Source of the DNA: Planococcus halocryophilus
GTDB taxonomy: Bacteria; Bacillota; Bacilli; Bacillales_A; Planococcaceae
Length of the DNA stretch: 64,000 nt
Assembly (NCBI RefSeq): GCF_001687585.2
Contig: NZ_CP016537.2
Span: 3,258,001-3,322,000 of the forward strand
Reading direction: 5' to 3'
Numbering within the stretch: position 1 is the stretch's first letter; each line of letters starts with the position of its first letter. Below the pieces are notes generated by a model. It was not told the origin of the DNA and did no database searches. It saw nothing but the letters and a program-made list of their open reading frames with translations. The position numbers and the translations under genes were made by a program. Of this stretch, positions 54,282-62,485 are shown in pieces.

Positions 54282-55241
54282 TTATGTCAGAGCATATGGC
54301 GAAACATCGCCACTTAATACTTGCACTATATTGTTAGCTGCTTTTTGACGTAATTCAACCATCGCTTCTTCGGAATACCAAGCACTATGTGGGGTAATAA
54401 TTACATTACTCATATTTAATAAAGGACTATCTTTTTCAATTGGTTCATCTTCCGTTACATCAAGTGCAGCACCGGCAATAACCCCTTTTTCAAGTGCTTC
54501 AACAAGTGCTTTTTCATCAATAATTGGCCCTCTTGCTGTATTGATAATAACTGCAGTTTTTTTCATTTGACTAAACCGTTCTCCATTCAACAAATGGAAA
54601 GTATCTTTTATAAGTGGTACATGAACAGACAGGTAATCTGCTTCACGGATAATTTTATCAAGCTCCATTTTTTGAACACCTGCAGCTTTCATATCTTCCG
54701 CTGAAACAAATGGATCATAAGCAGCCAATTTAAAGCCTAATGGTTTAACTTTTTCAATAAACTTTCTTGGAATCCGACCGAATCCAAGAACTCCCACTGT
54801 CTGCTTATCAAAGCGATGAATTGGCACAGAAACTTTGAAATCCCAATTCCCTTTTTTTACTTCATTATTTAATAGCGTGACTTTACGCGCCCATGAAAGT
54901 AGTAATGCCAGAGCATGGTTAGATACCTCTTCCATACCGTAGTCTGGAACATTGGTAATAATAATGCCTTTTTCCTTTGCTGCTTCTACATCAATCGTAT
55001 TCACGCCTACACCATAGCGAGAAATAATTTTTGTGTTCCTAAGTGACTCAATCACTCGACGAGAAAGAGGCGCATATTGATTTAGAATTGCATCTGCATA
55101 CTCCGCTGCTTTTATCACTTCTTCTTCTGTTTTGCATTGCGCTTTAATGAATTCAATATCTAATCCACTCTTAGCAAACACTTCTTCTTCATACTTCAAA
55201 TTTTCAAATTCATAATCCGTTAAAAGAACTTTATACTTCAC
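54282..55241 (-). CDS. D-2-hydroxyacid dehydrogenase (CtBP/SerA-like family)
   Basis: A 319-residue NAD-dependent dehydrogenase. The nucleotide motif GVLGFGRIPR is near residue 148 (third Gly of GxGxxG replaced by Pro), catalytic Arg is in INTARGPIID near 230, Glu in DVTEDEP near 262, and His in TPHSAW near 283. It starts with GTG behind a very strong GGGAGGAGGGAGG site. Position next to a LarA-like gene suggests it oxidises one enantiomer after racemisation or epimerisation, but glyoxylate, pyruvate or sugar-acid substrates are all possible. Confidence 0.85.
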   Translation of the reverse strand: MKYKVLLTDYEFENLKYEEEVFAKSGLDIEFIKAQCKTEEEVIKAAEYADAILNQYAPLSRRVIESLRNTKIISRYGVGVNTIDVEAAKEKGIIITNVPDYGMEEVSNHALALLLSWARKVTLLNNEVKKGNWDFKVSVPIHRFDKQTVGVLGFGRIPRKFIEKVKPLGFKLAAYDPFVSAEDMKAAGVQKMELDKIIREADYLSVHVPLIKDTFHLLNGERFSQMKKTAVIINTARGPIIDEKALVEALEKGVIAGAALDVTEDEPIEKDSPLLNMSNVIITPHSAWYSEEAMVELRQKAANNIVQVLSGDVSPYALT

Positions 55242-55258
55242 TTATCCTCCCTCCTCCC

Positions 55259-56506
55259 TTAAAGTATCAATTCTTCCAGTTCAGTTAGAATTTCGAGGTT
55301 CGGATTTTCTTTTGCTTCGCTAATCATACTTTCAGAAATCCATATCTCTCCGATATCAAGGGTGTTCTTAATCTGTACTAACCTTACTTTACTCAAATCA
55401 AATGCATTACAAGTTTTAATTGCTGCTTTAACAGCGAGCTCTTTTGATTCAAGAATCATTGGTACTTTTATGACTTCAATTACTGTACTGGTCAAAGCAT
55501 TTGCGTATCCTTTTTCCCAAATAATTTCGTCAAATACCGCTTTTGTTGTCATATCAGCCATGCCGATACCATTTGCATTACCTTTAGTTTTTTCGGTCAA
55601 GCCAAGGACAACAATACGGGTTATATCAGGCCCCCCTGTTGCATAAGGCGTAGCAAATTTACCTGTTATATTTGGATCCATACCATCGCCAGAGATCTCT
55701 TTTCCAAGCTCATCTACTATGAGTACATCAAATTTATCAAAATGAATTTTTGCCATTAATTCTTTTGCTTCTTTCAATAATTCGGGTTCCTCTGTTTCTA
55801 AATTTTTCGCTGCGACAGCAACTACTTTCGCTGGACGATCGTAAGCATTTTCTAGTGTTGCCAATCCGAAAATAACCGGTGCTTTTGCTAGAGTGATTTT
55901 AGCCATCTCAGGAACATGTTCAGCCATATACTTAAAACTGTAAGAATGTGCTGCTTCTGCTCCTTTTTGTTTACCAAGACCGATTGTAATCATTTTCAGT
56001 AATCCACTTTCTACTTTGCCTCGGAAAGAAGTATGAGCTTTTATTCGATTAATGACTACAATTTTATCTGCTTCATATGCATATTGATCTATATAAACCG
56101 GTAATCCATTTGGTAGTTCACCAATTTTCACCACTTCCATAGTAGCTCTCACTGGCGCACCACATGTTTCTTCGGTTACTCCTAGTTGCTTTAGCACATC
56201 AGCTTGTCCTTCAGCAGAAGCACCACCATGGCTTCCCATTGCCGGCACAATAAAAGGTTTCCCACCAACCCGTTTTAACTCTCGGATTGTTTCGCGAACT
56301 AAAATTGGTAAATCGGCAACACCTCGACTACCGACAGCAACTGCAATCGAATCGCCAGCTTCAATTTCTAGTAGCACATTAGTATCATTTAATGTTTTTC
56401 TTACTTCTGCTGCTGTGTCTTTCAATTCAGGTGCATAAAATTTTTGTTTCACTTTCACCATTTTCGGGAGTGTAGTATCTTTCAATAATTGATTGATAAT
56501 ATCCAT
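55259..56506 (-). CDS. LarA-like nickel-pincer racemase/epimerase
   Basis: A 415-residue member of the LarA (DUF2088) superfamily. AMGSHGGASAEGQ near residue 92 carries the first catalytic His. RIKAHTSFRGKVESGLLKM near 160-180 carries the second His and the lysine expected to bind the pincer cofactor, with spacing unlike lactate racemase LarA (13 rather than 10). LarA homologues include malate, phenyllactate and 2-hydroxyglutarate racemases and gluconate 2-epimerase, so lactate is not assumed. The ATG at 56506 follows AAAAGGGG. LarE, LarB and LarC are encoded just downstream. Confidence 0.85.
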   Translation of the reverse strand: MDIINQLLKDTTLPKMVKVKQKFYAPELKDTAAEVRKTLNDTNVLLEIEAGDSIAVAVGSRGVADLPILVRETIRELKRVGGKPFIVPAMGSHGGASAEGQADVLKQLGVTEETCGAPVRATMEVVKIGELPNGLPVYIDQYAYEADKIVVINRIKAHTSFRGKVESGLLKMITIGLGKQKGAEAAHSYSFKYMAEHVPEMAKITLAKAPVIFGLATLENAYDRPAKVVAVAAKNLETEEPELLKEAKELMAKIHFDKFDVLIVDELGKEISGDGMDPNITGKFATPYATGGPDITRIVVLGLTEKTKGNANGIGMADMTTKAVFDEIIWEKGYANALTSTVIEVIKVPMILESKELAVKAAIKTCNAFDLSKVRLVQIKNTLDIGEIWISESMISEAKENPNLEILTELEELIL

Positions 56507-56605
56507 GCATCTGCCCCTTTTCCCTCTTCTGCATCGTAAGGTTTTCCACATTTAAAATGCAAAATCAAATCCATCAAATATTAAAATAGCAATTACGAAT
56601 TTCTT

Positions 56606-56628
56606 AATGTTTTACATTATAAAACATT
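56606..56628. promoter_or_regulatory. Palindromic candidate operator upstream of the LarA-like gene
   Basis: AATGTTTT-ACATTAT-AAAACATT, two perfect 8-base arms, about 100 bases upstream of the LarA-like start. IclR-family operators are often A/T-rich palindromes of this size. An IclR gene lies 4 kb upstream in the cluster. Confidence 0.5.
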
Positions 56629-56745
56629 GTTCTGTTAATAGACCTTAAAGATATTATAGATTTCCCTTCCGAGAGTTGTCAATTACTTTAAAATATTCAC
56701 AACACTCCATTATTTAGTTTATATTAACCACTATTATATTCATTT

Positions 56746-57053
56746 CTACATACTAACAAGGTCATTAAATTCTATTACTGAATTTTCCAGAATTTCCCTC
56801 ATGACTTTAAGGGCAAAAGAGACATATCTTACCCCTATGTTAGCGATAATTTTTAATTGAGACAATTGCGCGAGAAACTCTTCCGTTACCGCATTGTTTT
56901 GGATTATTAGTCCTTCTACATCTCTTGCTTCTTCCAGAAGAATTTCTTGAGGAATCGTTCTTTATTGTTCCAAATCCTATTCTAGCAATACTCAGCTATA
57001 TAAACTTCTACCTTTTCCAGTATTGGATGTGTGATATACATTCTTGGTTTCAC
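56746..57053 (-). pseudogene. Decayed N-terminal fragment of a 2-hydroxyacid dehydrogenase
   Basis: A GTG behind GAGGGAAG opens a reading MKPRMYITHPILEKVEVY, then stops after AEYC (TAG). After at least one frameshift, a second frame reads IPQEILLEEARDVEGL, then TEEFLAQLSQLKIIANIGV, then meets a stop at 56746. This is the expected order of the N-terminal domain of glyoxylate/glycerate-type dehydrogenases (ITHPIPEKV...LKIVSNIGVGYDN). The NAD domain and catalytic residues are absent. It is a relic of a former second dehydrogenase in the cluster. Confidence 0.75.
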
Positions 57054-57175
57054 GCTATCTTCCCTCTTGTTAGGAATTTTTATTTCGAATTTTTATACCT
57101 TTCGTTATTAAATAAACTGCATAATATATCAGTTACTCGACAAAATTTTGATTTTTTCACTTACATCTCATTGTG

Positions 57176-58054
57176 TTACTTTAGTGTTTGCAAGTTACAT
57201 ACCGAGTTTGTTAGTGTACCAATTTTTTCTATTTTAATACTTATGTTATCTCCATCTTTTAGCCACACTTTTGGATTTCTGCCCATCCCAACACCCGGTG
57301 GTGTACCTGTTGCAATTAAATCGCCTGGTTTCAATGTCATTGACTGGGATAAAAATGAAATGATTTGGGGAACTGTGAAAATTAAATTATTTGTATTTGA
57401 GTTTTGCATAATTTCATCGTTAAGTTTTAGCGAAATCGATAGCTCATGAGGATTATCCACTTCATCACACGTAACAATTACGGGACCAATCGGAGCAAAA
57501 GTATCTGCTGTTTTGCCACGCGACCATTGACCATCCGCAAATTGCTGATCACGTGCACTAATATCATTCATAATTGTATAACCAAACACATAATTATTTG
57601 CCTCTTCTTCTGTTACACATTTCGCTTTTTTACCAATAACAACCACTAGTTCTGCTTCAAAATCCACTTCACTTGAATTAATTGGGATTTCAATAGAATC
57701 TTTTTCTCCGATAATTGCATTAGCGTATTTCGAGAAAATAACAGGAGATTTTGGTGGCTCCATGCCTGTCTCCTTACAATGATCAGTATAGTTTAGTCCA
57801 ACACAGATGATTTTTTCCGGCTGTGAAATAGGGGGGAGAATATTGACTTCTGCAAGACTGAAGACAGCACTTTCATTTTCTTTTTGTTTTATCTTCTGTT
57901 CTGCCTGTAAGCGTAAGTTCTTGTTATTTTCAATAAATGTTTTTAAACAAGGTGGAAACTTCTTTTCATCAAGTAATGTCAAACTTATAACCTTATCGCC
58001 TTGCACGACTCCAAGGTGCTGCTTCGTTTTTGTAGCAAAAATAGCAAATTTCAT
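57176..58054 (-). CDS. Fumarylacetoacetate hydrolase (FAH) family protein, YisK/FAHD-like
   Basis: A 292-residue FAH-fold protein: ICVGLNYTDHCKETG near residue 75, the metal ligands in DFEAELVVVIGKKA near 120, and FAPIGPVIVTCDEV near 185, closing with ATGTPPGVGMG. Family members include acylpyruvate hydrolases, oxaloacetate decarboxylases and 2-keto-acid hydratases. In this cluster a 2-keto-3-deoxy-acid substrate is plausible. The ATG at 58054 has AAGGAGAG. It is separated from the upstream aldehyde dehydrogenase gene by a terminator, so it begins a new unit. Confidence 0.78.
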   Translation of the reverse strand: MKFAIFATKTKQHLGVVQGDKVISLTLLDEKKFPPCLKTFIENNKNLRLQAEQKIKQKENESAVFSLAEVNILPPISQPEKIICVGLNYTDHCKETGMEPPKSPVIFSKYANAIIGEKDSIEIPINSSEVDFEAELVVVIGKKAKCVTEEEANNYVFGYTIMNDISARDQQFADGQWSRGKTADTFAPIGPVIVTCDEVDNPHELSISLKLNDEIMQNSNTNNLIFTVPQIISFLSQSMTLKPGDLIATGTPPGVGMGRNPKVWLKDGDNISIKIEKIGTLTNSVCNLQTLK

Positions 58055-58101
58055 ATGTAATCTCTCTCCTTCTAATTCCACTAAAAACATATCTATTTTT
58101 A

Positions 58102-58135
58102 AAAAGGAGATTTCCAGTTTTGGAAATCTCCTTTT
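58102..58135 (-). terminator. Terminator after the aldehyde dehydrogenase gene
   Basis: A 15-bp perfect stem AAAAGGAGATTTCCA/TGGAAATCTCCTTTT with a 4-nt loop and a T-rich tail on the minus strand. Confidence 0.85.
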
Positions 58136-58143
58136 AATTTTAT

Positions 58144-59610
58144 TTAGCTCCCCTTAATAAAAACTGTTTTAATCGCAGTATAAAATTCTTTCGCTGCTTC
58201 CCCTTGTTCACGTGAGCCTGAACTTGAACCTTTCATTCCTCCAAATGGTGCTTGGAGCTCTACTCCTGCACTTTCAGCGTTAATACGCACAAGCCCAACT
58301 TCAATTTCATCAATAAATTCAAGAATCGAATTGATATCCGAAGTGAAAATAGAAGCAGATAAACCATATTTTGTATTGTTTGCCGCCTCAATCGCTTCTG
58401 CTAAATCTTTCACCTTGATAAGAGCAATTACAGGACCGAAAATTTCTTCTTGTGAAATTGTCATTTCAGCTGTTGCTTCATCGAAGATTGCAGGCGTAAC
58501 AAAGAATCCATTATCGTAGTTGCCCCCTGTCAATACTTCACCACCGTGAATAAGTTTAGCTCCTTCTTGCTTGCCGATTTCAACATATTCATTAAATGTA
58601 TTAAATTGACTTTCACTTGCAGATGGTCCCATCCACACATCTTCTTCAAGACTATTTCCAACAGTTATTTTTTTAGTAGCTTCAACAAGTTTTTGTTTAA
58701 ACTCTTCATATACTGCTTCTTCTACAACTACTCGGCTGGTTGCTGTACATTTTTGGCCGGAAGATTTAAATGCTCCACTAATGACAGCTTCTACAGCTTG
58801 TTCAACGTTTGCATTTTTTGTTACAATCGCAGGGTTTTTCCCCCCCATTTCAAGTTGGAATTTAATTCCTCGTGCAGCAGCCGATTTAGCCACATTCTGT
58901 CCCACTTGTTCTGAACCAGTAAAAGTAATTGCGTTCAATTTAGGATGATCGATTAATTTTTGTCCAATCACCGAACCTGAACCGGTAACAAAGTTAAAGA
59001 CACCTTCTGGGAATCCAGCTTTCGCAAAACACTCTACTATTTTTGCAGCAGTAACAGCTGCTTCACTTGCTGGTTTGAAAACAATTGTGTTTCCATAAAC
59101 TAGTGCCGGTGCAATTTTCCAAATTGGAATTGCTACAGGGAAGTTCCATGGTGTGATTACACCAACCACTCCAAGAGGCGTGCGTTTAGTGAACATTAAT
59201 GCTTCGCTATCAGAAGATGGAATTACATCACCTTCTTTACGCATACCTTCAGCTGCATAATATCGAAGAATTGCAATCCCACGTGCGGTTTCCCCTTTTG
59301 CTTCAGGAAGTGTTTTCCCCATTTCTTTAGTCATGGATTCAGCGATTTCGTTCAGATTCTCTTCTAAAAGACTTGCAGTTTTGAATAGTAACTGTCCTCT
59401 CGCTGCCTGTCCAAGTTTACGCCACACTTTCTTCGCTTTATCTGCCGCCTCGACTGCTTTGTTTAATTCTTCTTCTGTAGAACTTTGAACATAGCCCATC
59501 GCTTCTTTTGTTGCTGGATTAATGCTTGTAATTAGTTTTCCAGATGCACTTTGTACCCATTCGTTGTTAATATAATTGCTATAATGTTCTTCTTTAATTG
59601 TAGTTTTCAT
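58144..59610 (-). CDS. Aldehyde dehydrogenase, probably 2-oxoglutarate semialdehyde dehydrogenase
   Basis: A 488-residue NAD(P)-dependent aldehyde dehydrogenase: PWNFPVAIP near residue 152, the catalytic Glu in [10 protein letters not shown] near 255, the catalytic Cys in [11 protein letters not shown] near 290, and EEIFGPV near 390. It resembles B. subtilis YcbD/GucD, which oxidises 2,5-dioxovalerate to 2-oxoglutarate at the end of hexarate and pentonate breakdown. The upstream FAH gene could make that semialdehyde. The specific substrate is inferred from context. Confidence 0.85.
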   Translation of the reverse strand: MKTTIKEEHYSNYINNEWVQSASGKLITSINPATKEAMGYVQSSTEEELNKAVEAADKAKKVWRKLGQAARGQLLFKTASLLEENLNEIAESMTKEMGKTLPEAKGETARGIAILRYYAAEGMRKEGDVIPSSDSEALMFTKRTPLGVVGVITPWNFPVAIPIWKIAPALVYGNTIVFKPASEAAVTAAKIVECFAKAGFPEGVFNFVTGSGSVIGQKLIDHPKLNAITFTGSEQVGQNVAKSAAARGIKFQLEMGGKNPAIVTKNANVEQAVEAVISGAFKSSGQKCTATSRVVVEEAVYEEFKQKLVEATKKITVGNSLEEDVWMGPSASESQFNTFNEYVEIGKQEGAKLIHGGEVLTGGNYDNGFFVTPAIFDEATAEMTISQEEIFGPVIALIKVKDLAEAIEAANNTKYGLSASIFTSDINSILEFIDEIEVGLVRINAESAGVELQAPFGGMKGSSSGSREQGEAAKEFYTAIKTVFIKGS

Positions 59611-59662
59611 AGTTTAATTAGCTCCTTTAAATTTAATATAGTTAGTATTTATATATCTATCG

Positions 59663-60553
59663 TTAATTAATGTGTGCTATTTTTTTACTTTGCAGTACAG
59701 GGTTTTTTAATACCCCGATACCAGGAATTTCGATTTCAATGCGATCTTTCTCGTTCAGCGTAAAGTCATTCGGAGGCACTATACATGTACCTGTAAGAAG
59801 TACTGTTCCATCAAAAATGGTGTTATCTAGAGTTAAATAATGAACAAGCTCCTCTAATTTTCGCTTTAGTTGATTGACTTGCGCATCCCCCTCAAAAACT
59901 AATTTTTCATCACGGTAAATACGGCAAATAATTTGTAATTCATAAGGGTCTGAAACTGCCTCTTTCAATAGAATTGAAGGTCCGATAGAGCATGAATTTT
60001 TCCAAACTTTTGCTTGTGGCAAGTAAAGTGGATTTTCCCCTTCAATATCACGGCAACTCATATCATTACCAGCAGTGTAACCTAGTATTGTCCCCTCTTT
60101 GTCAATGACCAATCCAAGTTCTGGTTCGGGAATCTGCCAATTAGAATCTGAACGCAAGTACACAGGTTCGTTTGGTCCGACAGTCCTTGCCGCAGTCGAT
60201 TTGAAGAAGATTTCTGGACGTATAGCATCATATACTTTGTCATAAAAAGTTTCAGCATCCAGCTTGCCTTGAGTCGCTTCGTAGTTACGCGCTTCTTTAC
60301 TTTTTTTGTATGTAACGCCTGCCGCCCATACTTCAGGAGCATCGATTGGTGTAGTTAAATCAATATCCTCAAGTGCTAGCTCTTCTCCATTTCCAATCAA
60401 TTGTTTTACCATTTCGAACGTCGTTCTGTTATTACGACGAGCTTCCGCTACAAGAGTCATAAAATCCTTGTAGGGAAGGTCTATCACCTTGTTCTCTTCT
60501 GTCACTGCTGCTAATTGCTTGCCTGATTCTTTTACATAACGAATAATTCTCAT
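59663..60553 (-). CDS. FAH-family 2-keto-3-deoxy-pentonate dehydratase-like protein
   Basis: A 296-residue FAH-fold enzyme of the KdaD/XylX kind: EVWAAGVTYKKSKEAR near residue 74, metal ligands in PEPELGLVIDKEG near 148, GNDMSCRDIEGENPLYLPQAK near 167. Such enzymes turn 2-keto-3-deoxy-arabinonate or -xylonate into 2-oxoglutarate semialdehyde, as in the Weimberg-type route. The aldehyde dehydrogenase gene starts 52 bases after its stop and supplies the next step. Good family match; the sugar is unknown. Confidence 0.82.
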   Translation of the reverse strand: MRIIRYVKESGKQLAAVTEENKVIDLPYKDFMTLVAEARRNNRTTFEMVKQLIGNGEELALEDIDLTTPIDAPEVWAAGVTYKKSKEARNYEATQGKLDAETFYDKVYDAIRPEIFFKSTAARTVGPNEPVYLRSDSNWQIPEPELGLVIDKEGTILGYTAGNDMSCRDIEGENPLYLPQAKVWKNSCSIGPSILLKEAVSDPYELQIICRIYRDEKLVFEGDAQVNQLKRKLEELVHYLTLDNTIFDGTVLLTGTCIVPPNDFTLNEKDRIEIEIPGIGVLKNPVLQSKKIAHIN

Positions 60554-60627
60554 ACATATATTCCCCCGGAAGTTATAATTTTTAATACTATGTTTTGTTT
60601 CCTTTTAAATAATAAAAATAAAAATCA

Positions 60628-61413
60628 TCAATCTACTAACTCAGATCGGAAGTCGTATCCTAATTTCTTGGATAACTCAGACGATGTAGCTTTTAAGCTT
60701 TCAATAATTTTTTCCAATTCTTTTTTCGTTAAATTGCTTGCAGTAGTTGAACTGCTGATTGCTGCTATAACATGTCCTGTATAATCTCGAATGGGAAGTG
60801 CTACGCAGTATACACCTGGCTCATTTTCTTCGTCATCTATCGCATATCCTTGCTTTCGGACCTTTTCCAATTCTATTAGAAAGGATTCCTCATTAGTTAA
60901 AGTGTTTTTTGTTTGTTTTGTGTACTCATAGCCATCCAATATTTTCTCTAATTCACTAGGATCTTTAAATGCTACAAGCGCTTTACCAACGCCACTGCTA
61001 TGAATTGGTACTCTTCTTCCAATTCTAGAATATAAAATAGCAGCTTTAGCACTTTCAACTTTATCGATATATATACCTTCTTTTCCATCTAGAATAACAA
61101 GGTGTACTGTTCGTCCGGTCGATTTAGAGAGTTTAACCAATTGTTCTCTTGCTAATGATTGAAGATCTAAGTTTTGAATTACATAATGTCCTCGTTCAAA
61201 CAGTTTCATACCAAGAAAATATTTGCCGTTTTCACTATTTTGTTCGATGTAATGGTGCTTTTGCAATGTTTTCAATAAAGAATGGACAGTACTTTTATGA
61301 AGATTCATTTTTTCAGTAATTTCTGTTAATTTAAGTTCTTTGTCATACTCATCAAATAAATCTAGAATCCGAAGTGCACGCTCCACTGATTGTATAATTG
61401 GCATATCGCTCAT
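60628..61413 (-). CDS. IclR-family transcriptional regulator
   Basis: A 261-residue regulator with an N-terminal winged helix (about 8-65; LTEITEKMNLHKSTVHSLLKTL) and a C-terminal effector domain (about 80-255; IPIHSSGVGKALVAF and YAIDDEENEPGVYCVALPI). IclR proteins often control aromatic- or sugar-acid catabolism with a pathway intermediate as ligand. It sits inside the cluster on the same strand, with a palindrome directly upstream that could be an autoregulatory operator. Confidence 0.9.
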   Translation of the reverse strand: MSDMPIIQSVERALRILDLFDEYDKELKLTEITEKMNLHKSTVHSLLKTLQKHHYIEQNSENGKYFLGMKLFERGHYVIQNLDLQSLAREQLVKLSKSTGRTVHLVILDGKEGIYIDKVESAKAAILYSRIGRRVPIHSSGVGKALVAFKDPSELEKILDGYEYTKQTKNTLTNEESFLIELEKVRKQGYAIDDEENEPGVYCVALPIRDYTGHVIAAISSSTTASNLTKKELEKIIESLKATSSELSKKLGYDFRSELVD

Positions 61414-61421
61414 CCTTTTCT

Positions 61422-61459
61422 GTTCACTTAGTGTGATTTATCTCTCACTATAAGTGAAC
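61422..61459. promoter_or_regulatory. Inverted repeat upstream of the IclR gene
   Basis: GTTCACTTA-GTG on the left and CAC-TA-TAAGTGAAC on the right make nine perfect outer base pairs plus three inner ones, within the 73-base gap before the IclR start. Likely operator or autoregulatory site; the arms are not A/T-only, so chance is less likely. Confidence 0.55.
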
Positions 61460-61486
61460 GATAAATCTCTATACCAAAGTTTATCA

Positions 61487-62434
61487 CTAAGTAGGAACTT
61501 TTCCAGTTTCAACTGGTACTCCTAATCCTTCTGCGCCTTTTTCCGATGTTTTATAATCCGGAGCATAGCGATTAAGAAGATCAAGACCGATTTTCGCACG
61601 ACGAACACGCTCTTTACATAATGCAATTGACGTACTTTCAAGGTGTGTCCCTGATGGATAAATATTCGGAGAATTTCTTAATCCGAATTTAATATAGACG
61701 GGTGCTGCAACTCGAATGATTTCAGCAATTTCATAATGTCGAATAAATCCCCCTACATCATCTGGAGCCTCAATGTAAATATCGATAGGAATATCGATGG
61801 CTTGGCGAATTTCTGATAGTTTCGCCAAAGTAAGATCTGTTGGAACATTGTAAGTATCAGCACCCGCATCTTGAATCAATTTAATAGAAACTGGATTTGA
61901 TTGGGCCATTTGAACAGAAATTTTCACAATAAGATTGGAAGGAAGTTCTCCAGCTTTTTTAAACTCATTTATAAGAACTAATAATCCTTCATCTGCTACC
62001 AATATGCTACGAATTCCAAAGTGACATGCACGTTTAACGTCTTCAATCGCATATACCAGCTGATCCATCCCTTGAGAACGAAGTCCAGCAATCTTCCCAT
62101 TACTCGCTAACTGCATTGGTGTAACATCGAAAGTTCCACGAGGTCCTACAAACAGACTGACTTCCAAATTTTCTCTGCGACCTATATCCGCCATTTGCTG
62201 TAATTCTTCATCCGTAAGTAACATAATGCCACTTCCCTGAGAAATGCGATGGATATAAATATTATACTTTTCACAGGCTTCGATCAATGCTTCAAATGAG
62301 GCTGGCCCTTCTACGCTTGGAAGTTCTATTCTATATTGAGCTCCATCCGGAAAGGTTTTTGTGGAGGTGGGCAAATCCTGCGTTCCACCGGTAGAATAAC
62401 CTAGCTTTTCAATAAAATTACGTGTATTCTGCAT
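61487..62434 (-). CDS. TIM-barrel protein (U32-peptidase-like annotation group), unknown function
   Basis: A 315-residue protein with alternating beta/alpha segments: a RISQGSGIMLL strand near residue 80, VSLFVGPRG near 112, VKISVQMAQSN near 185, IDIYIEAPDDVGGF near 225. It resembles proteins labelled U32 family peptidase, but I see no peptidase hallmark. It sits 51 bases after an IlvD/Edd dehydratase gene and before IclR, so a lyase, aldolase or accessory role in sugar-acid breakdown is more likely than proteolysis. That is inference from context. Confidence 0.5.
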   Translation of the reverse strand: MQNTRNFIEKLGYSTGGTQDLPTSTKTFPDGAQYRIELPSVEGPASFEALIEACEKYNIYIHRISQGSGIMLLTDEELQQMADIGRRENLEVSLFVGPRGTFDVTPMQLASNGKIAGLRSQGMDQLVYAIEDVKRACHFGIRSILVADEGLLVLINEFKKAGELPSNLIVKISVQMAQSNPVSIKLIQDAGADTYNVPTDLTLAKLSEIRQAIDIPIDIYIEAPDDVGGFIRHYEIAEIIRVAAPVYIKFGLRNSPNIYPSGTHLESTSIALCKERVRRAKIGLDLLNRYAPDYKTSEKGAEGLGVPVETGKVPT

Positions 62435-62485
62435 TGAATTCTCTCCTTCATTTTATAAGAATCTCTTACATCTCACCTGCGCATT

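Noticed and set aside
56925..57449. 174-codon plus-strand open frame
   Set aside because: It is antisense to the FAH gene and to the dehydrogenase relic, both of which have convincing protein motifs.
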